Part shown: positions 61,672 through 64,000 of the stretch, piece after piece
Layout: each line of letters opens with the position of its first letter
Position numbering within the stretch: position 1 is the first letter of the stretch
NCBI GenBank assembly: GCA_052400685.1
Contig: JBQTGJ010000010.1
Source: CAZHHH01 sp052400685
Lineage (GTDB): Bacteria; Bacteroidota; Bacteroidia; Bacteroidales; Marinilabiliaceae
Length of the DNA stretch: 64,000 nucleotides
Direction: 5' to 3' (one strand)
Translations under genes and position numbers: made by a program
The notes under the pieces: model-generated
Databases searched by the model: none
Seen by the model: only the letters and a program-made list of their open reading frames with translations
Told to the model about the DNA's origin: nothing

Positions 61672-62691
61672 ATGGCAGAGGAAAAAGAGAATAAAGCTAA
61701 TCAGGAAAAGCTGAAAGCCCTTCAGTTGACGATGGATAAAATTGAAAAATCGTATGGCAAAGGGGCTATCATGCGTATGGGAGATAACGTGGCCGTAGAT
61801 ATCCCGGTTATTCCTTCGGGATCAGTGACGCTTAATCTGGCTCTTGGTGTGAACGGTTACCCCCGTGGTCGTGTCATTGAAATATACGGGCCTGAATCAT
61901 CCGGTAAAACCACGCTGGCGATACATGCGATTGCAGAAGTTCAAAAATTAGGCGGTATTGCCGCTATTATTGATGCAGAACATGCTTTTGACCGTTTTTA
62001 TGCTGAGAAGTTAGGCGTTAATATCGAAGATTTGTTGATTTCGCAGCCCGATAATGGTGAGCAGGCTCTTGAAATTGCCGATCAGTTAATTCGTTCTTCT
62101 GCTGTTGACCTGGTGGTTATTGACTCAGTAGCTGCCCTGACGCCTAAGGCTGAAATTGAAGGCGAGATGGGTGAAAATAAAGTCGGACTACACGCGCGTT
62201 TGATGTCGCAGGCATTGCGTAAACTGACGTCTAATATCAGTAAAACCAATACTTGCTGTATCTTTATCAACCAGTTGCGCGAAAAGATCGGGGTGATGTT
62301 TGGAAACCCCGAAACCACCACTGGTGGTAATGCCTTGAAATTTTATGCTACCATACGTTTGGATATCAGAAGAGTGTCGCAGCTTAAAAATGGCGATGAG
62401 GTGGTTGGTAATCAAACCCGTGTTAAAGTGGTGAAAAATAAGGTGGCACCGCCATTTCGTAAGGCCGAATTTGACATTATGTACGGACAGGGTATTTCAC
62501 GTGTCGGCGAAATAGTCGATATGGGCGTTGAAATGAACATCGTCAAAAAAAGCGGTAGCTGGTTTAGCTATGGTGATACCAAATTGGGACAAGGCCGCGA
62601 AGCGGTTAAAGAATTATTGAAAGATAATCCCGAGCTGGCAGAGGAGCTGGAGACTAAAATTATGGCAGCTGTCAAAGAAAAGCATAAATAA
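61672..62691 (+). CDS. recA: recombinase RecA
   Basis: 339 residues. Walker A GPESSGKTT (~73-81), the second conserved block LLISQPDNGEQALEI, Walker B region LVVIDSVAALTP, and loop L2 with QLREKIGVMFGNPETTTGGNALKFY are all intact. The C-terminal domain ends KIMAAVKEKHK. It forms ATP-dependent filaments on single-stranded DNA for homologous recombination and induces LexA-type self-cleavage where present. Normal length; no intein. Followed by a CvfB-type gene after ~130 nt. No LexA-like box was recognised upstream. Confidence 0.99.
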   Translation: MAEEKENKANQEKLKALQLTMDKIEKSYGKGAIMRMGDNVAVDIPVIPSGSVTLNLALGVNGYPRGRVIEIYGPESSGKTTLAIHAIAEVQKLGGIAAIIDAEHAFDRFYAEKLGVNIEDLLISQPDNGEQALEIADQLIRSSAVDLVVIDSVAALTPKAEIEGEMGENKVGLHARLMSQALRKLTSNISKTNTCCIFINQLREKIGVMFGNPETTTGGNALKFYATIRLDIRRVSQLKNGDEVVGNQTRVKVVKNKVAPPFRKAEFDIMYGQGISRVGEIVDMGVEMNIVKKSGSWFSYGDTKLGQGREAVKELLKDNPELAEELETKIMAAVKEKHK

Positions 62692-62821
62692 TTTTTGGGT
62701 TTATAAATGGGTTGGAAACAAAGGCCAAAGTTGATTAGTCAGCTTTGGTCTTTATCATTACCGGCGTTTAATCATTTGTTTTTTTGCGTACCTTGCGGTT
62801 TAATATTTTAGATGAAGGTTT

Positions 62822-63655
62822 ATGCAAGTTGGAATTGGTCAGATTAACCGGTTAAAAGTGCTGCGACGCGTGTCGGTAGGTGCTTATCTGGATGGTGAAA
62901 CGCTGGGTGATATTTTGTTACCCAATCGTTATTTGTCGGATGCGATAGTTGAAGGCGATGAGGTTGAGGTGTTCGTTTATCTTGATTCCGAAGACCGTTT
63001 GATTGCGACTACTGAAACGCCGTTGGCTAAGGTGGGCGATTTTGCTTTTATGCGCGTGGTAGCTACCAGTAAGTTTGGCGCCTTTCTGGATTGGGGGCTT
63101 ATGAAGGATTTGTTGGTGCCCTTTCGGGAGCAGGCCGTTAAAATGGAGAAAGACCGATGGTATGTCGTTTATGTATACCTCGACCACGAGACTGGTCGTA
63201 TTGTTGCGTCAGCTAAAATCAATAAGTTTTTGGATAATGTATCGCCTCAATATCAGCAGGGTGATGAAGTCGATCTTCTCATTGCGGCTCACACCGACCT
63301 GGGCTATAAAGCAGTGATTAATAATTTGCATTCAGGCTTATTGTATAACAATCAAATTTTCCGAAAGTTAAACATTGGACAGCAGTTAAAGGGCTATATA
63401 AATAAAATCAGAGAAGACGATAAAATTGATCTGTTGTTGGAGAAGCCCGGTTACGACAAAACAGCTTCTCTGTCTGAACAGGTGCTGAGCGTGATAAAAG
63501 AGGCAGGTGGTTTTATGGATGTCACCGATAAATCCGATCCTGAGCGTATTGTTCAGTTATTTGGAATGAGTAAGAAGAATTTTAAAATGGCGCTAGGGGC
63601 CCTTTATAGAGAGCATATTGTAAGTTTGGAGAAAGACGGGGTAAGAATTTTGTGA
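62822..63655 (+). CDS. CvfB-family S1 RNA-binding protein
   Basis: 277 residues. The N-terminal ~65 residues (QINRLKVLRRVSVGAYLDGETLGDILLPNRYL...EGDEVEVFVYLDSEDRLIATTETP) are the first S1-like domain, followed by another (AFMRVVATSKFGAFLDWGLMKDLLVPF) and a third. The C-terminal ~65 residues form a winged helix (LSEQVLSVIKEAGGFMDVTDKSDPERIVQLFGMSKKNFKMALGALYRE). This is the CvfB/YitL family of RNA-binding regulators, cytoplasmic. It follows recA on the same strand. Precise targets are unknown. Confidence 0.92.
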   Translation: MQVGIGQINRLKVLRRVSVGAYLDGETLGDILLPNRYLSDAIVEGDEVEVFVYLDSEDRLIATTETPLAKVGDFAFMRVVATSKFGAFLDWGLMKDLLVPFREQAVKMEKDRWYVVYVYLDHETGRIVASAKINKFLDNVSPQYQQGDEVDLLIAAHTDLGYKAVINNLHSGLLYNNQIFRKLNIGQQLKGYINKIREDDKIDLLLEKPGYDKTASLSEQVLSVIKEAGGFMDVTDKSDPERIVQLFGMSKKNFKMALGALYREHIVSLEKDGVRIL

Positions 63656-63724
63656 TTCTAATTTATTTTCATTCTCAACAGGGTTAATGCTAATTTCGAC
63701 CGATGTAATGGAAAGTTGAATAAT

Positions 63725-63868
63725 TAGTGTCTGTTCATAAAGTCGGGACTTTGGCCTGAATGTTTAAACCCAAGGTTTGCGTACCTGAAAGGATGTGAGT
63801 TTACTGATGTAAATGATCATTTTGAGAGCTGGCGTAACACAGATGTCGGTTTTTATAGACAAACACTA
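63725..63868 (+). repeat. dispersed palindromic element, copy L
   Basis: TAGTGTCTGTTCATAAAGTC at the left and TTTTTATAGACAAACACTA at the right are inverted repeats. The interior has CCAAGGTTTGCG, GTGAGTTTACTGATGTAAA and AGAGCTGGCGTAACACAGA. Confidence 0.92.
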
Positions 63869-63874
63869 ATTTGG

Positions 63875-64000
63875 TATTAGCAAGAAACTCAAATGTTTTA
63901 TAAGAAGTGTTCAAATTCCAGGTTTGTCAGGTCCTGACGATGTGAGTTTGCTATGATAAACGACCATTTTGACGGCAAGCGCAATTCAGAAGTTGGACTT
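63875..64000 (+). repeat. dispersed palindromic element, copy M (cut by window end)
   Basis: TATTAGCAAGAAACTCAAAT, GTTCAAATTCCAGGTTTGTC, GTGAGTTTGCTATGATAAA and GACGGCAAGCGCAATTCAGA. It lies head to tail directly after copy L. Confidence 0.85.

Overview
The window looks like a chromosomal segment of a Bacteroidota bacterium, probably a Marinilabiliales-type polysaccharide degrader. The supporting signs are T9SS C-terminal sorting tails on rhamnogalacturonan lyases, a TonB-dependent receptor with a carboxypeptidase-like N-domain, BF3164/6-bladed beta-propeller lipoproteins, NVEALA-like leader peptides, FloA/NfeD/ClpS, S9 peptidases, and occasional TAnnTTTG promoter cores. The family-level placement is inference. 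I saw no rRNA or tRNA genes, CRISPR arrays or intact insertion sequences.

Layout. 1-8.8 kb: two tandem, very large secreted PL11 rhamnogalacturonan lyases with autotransporter-type beta repeats; the first is cut by the window edge. 8.9-18 kb: housekeeping and envelope genes (alkaline phosphatase, two unknown secreted proteins, ZupT, endonuclease III, a sugar nucleotidyltransferase, an amidase, a WaaP-like kinase, a free-standing archaeal-type ThrRS editing domain). 18.3-22.2 kb: a two-component system in one run with an outer-membrane protein and two low-complexity secreted proteins. 22.3-22.65 kb: a 16-copy, perfectly phased 21-bp tandem repeat. 23-32.3 kb: two S9 peptidases flank a clpS-nfeD-floA operon and a large TPR/PD40/SPOR protein. 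57.5-63.7 kb: a TonB receptor with a His-rich partner, Bcp, RecA and a CvfB-like protein.

The most interesting region is 33.1-57.3 kb. It is a decayed and re-amplified array of cassettes: [O-antigen-ligase-like/TPR membrane protein] - [conserved 5' leader] - [short precursor peptide with a nearly invariant 44-residue leader ending in Ala-Gln-Ala and a hypervariable Cys-containing tail] - [hairpin] - [6-bladed beta-propeller lipoprotein]. Thioredoxin-like/DUF1573 proteins follow, then a transglutaminase-like protein, and finally a lipoprotein adaptor, two RND permeases, a TolC-like channel and a type I signal peptidase. My inference is that these genes form a peptide maturation, modification and export system with diversifying products. 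The array contains a deletion-ridden copy of the ligase, a start-less peptide gene, a cassette that lost its peptide, a frameshifted thioredoxin-like gene and a relic of another.

Several dispersed repeat families run through the intergenic DNA. One is a roughly 145-bp imperfect palindrome with terminal inverted repeats, in about nine recognisable and four decayed copies. Another is an 'ACTG' repeat that begins inside the last codons of several genes. A third is a roughly 100-bp repeat found upstream of zupT and upstream of the His-rich/TonB pair.
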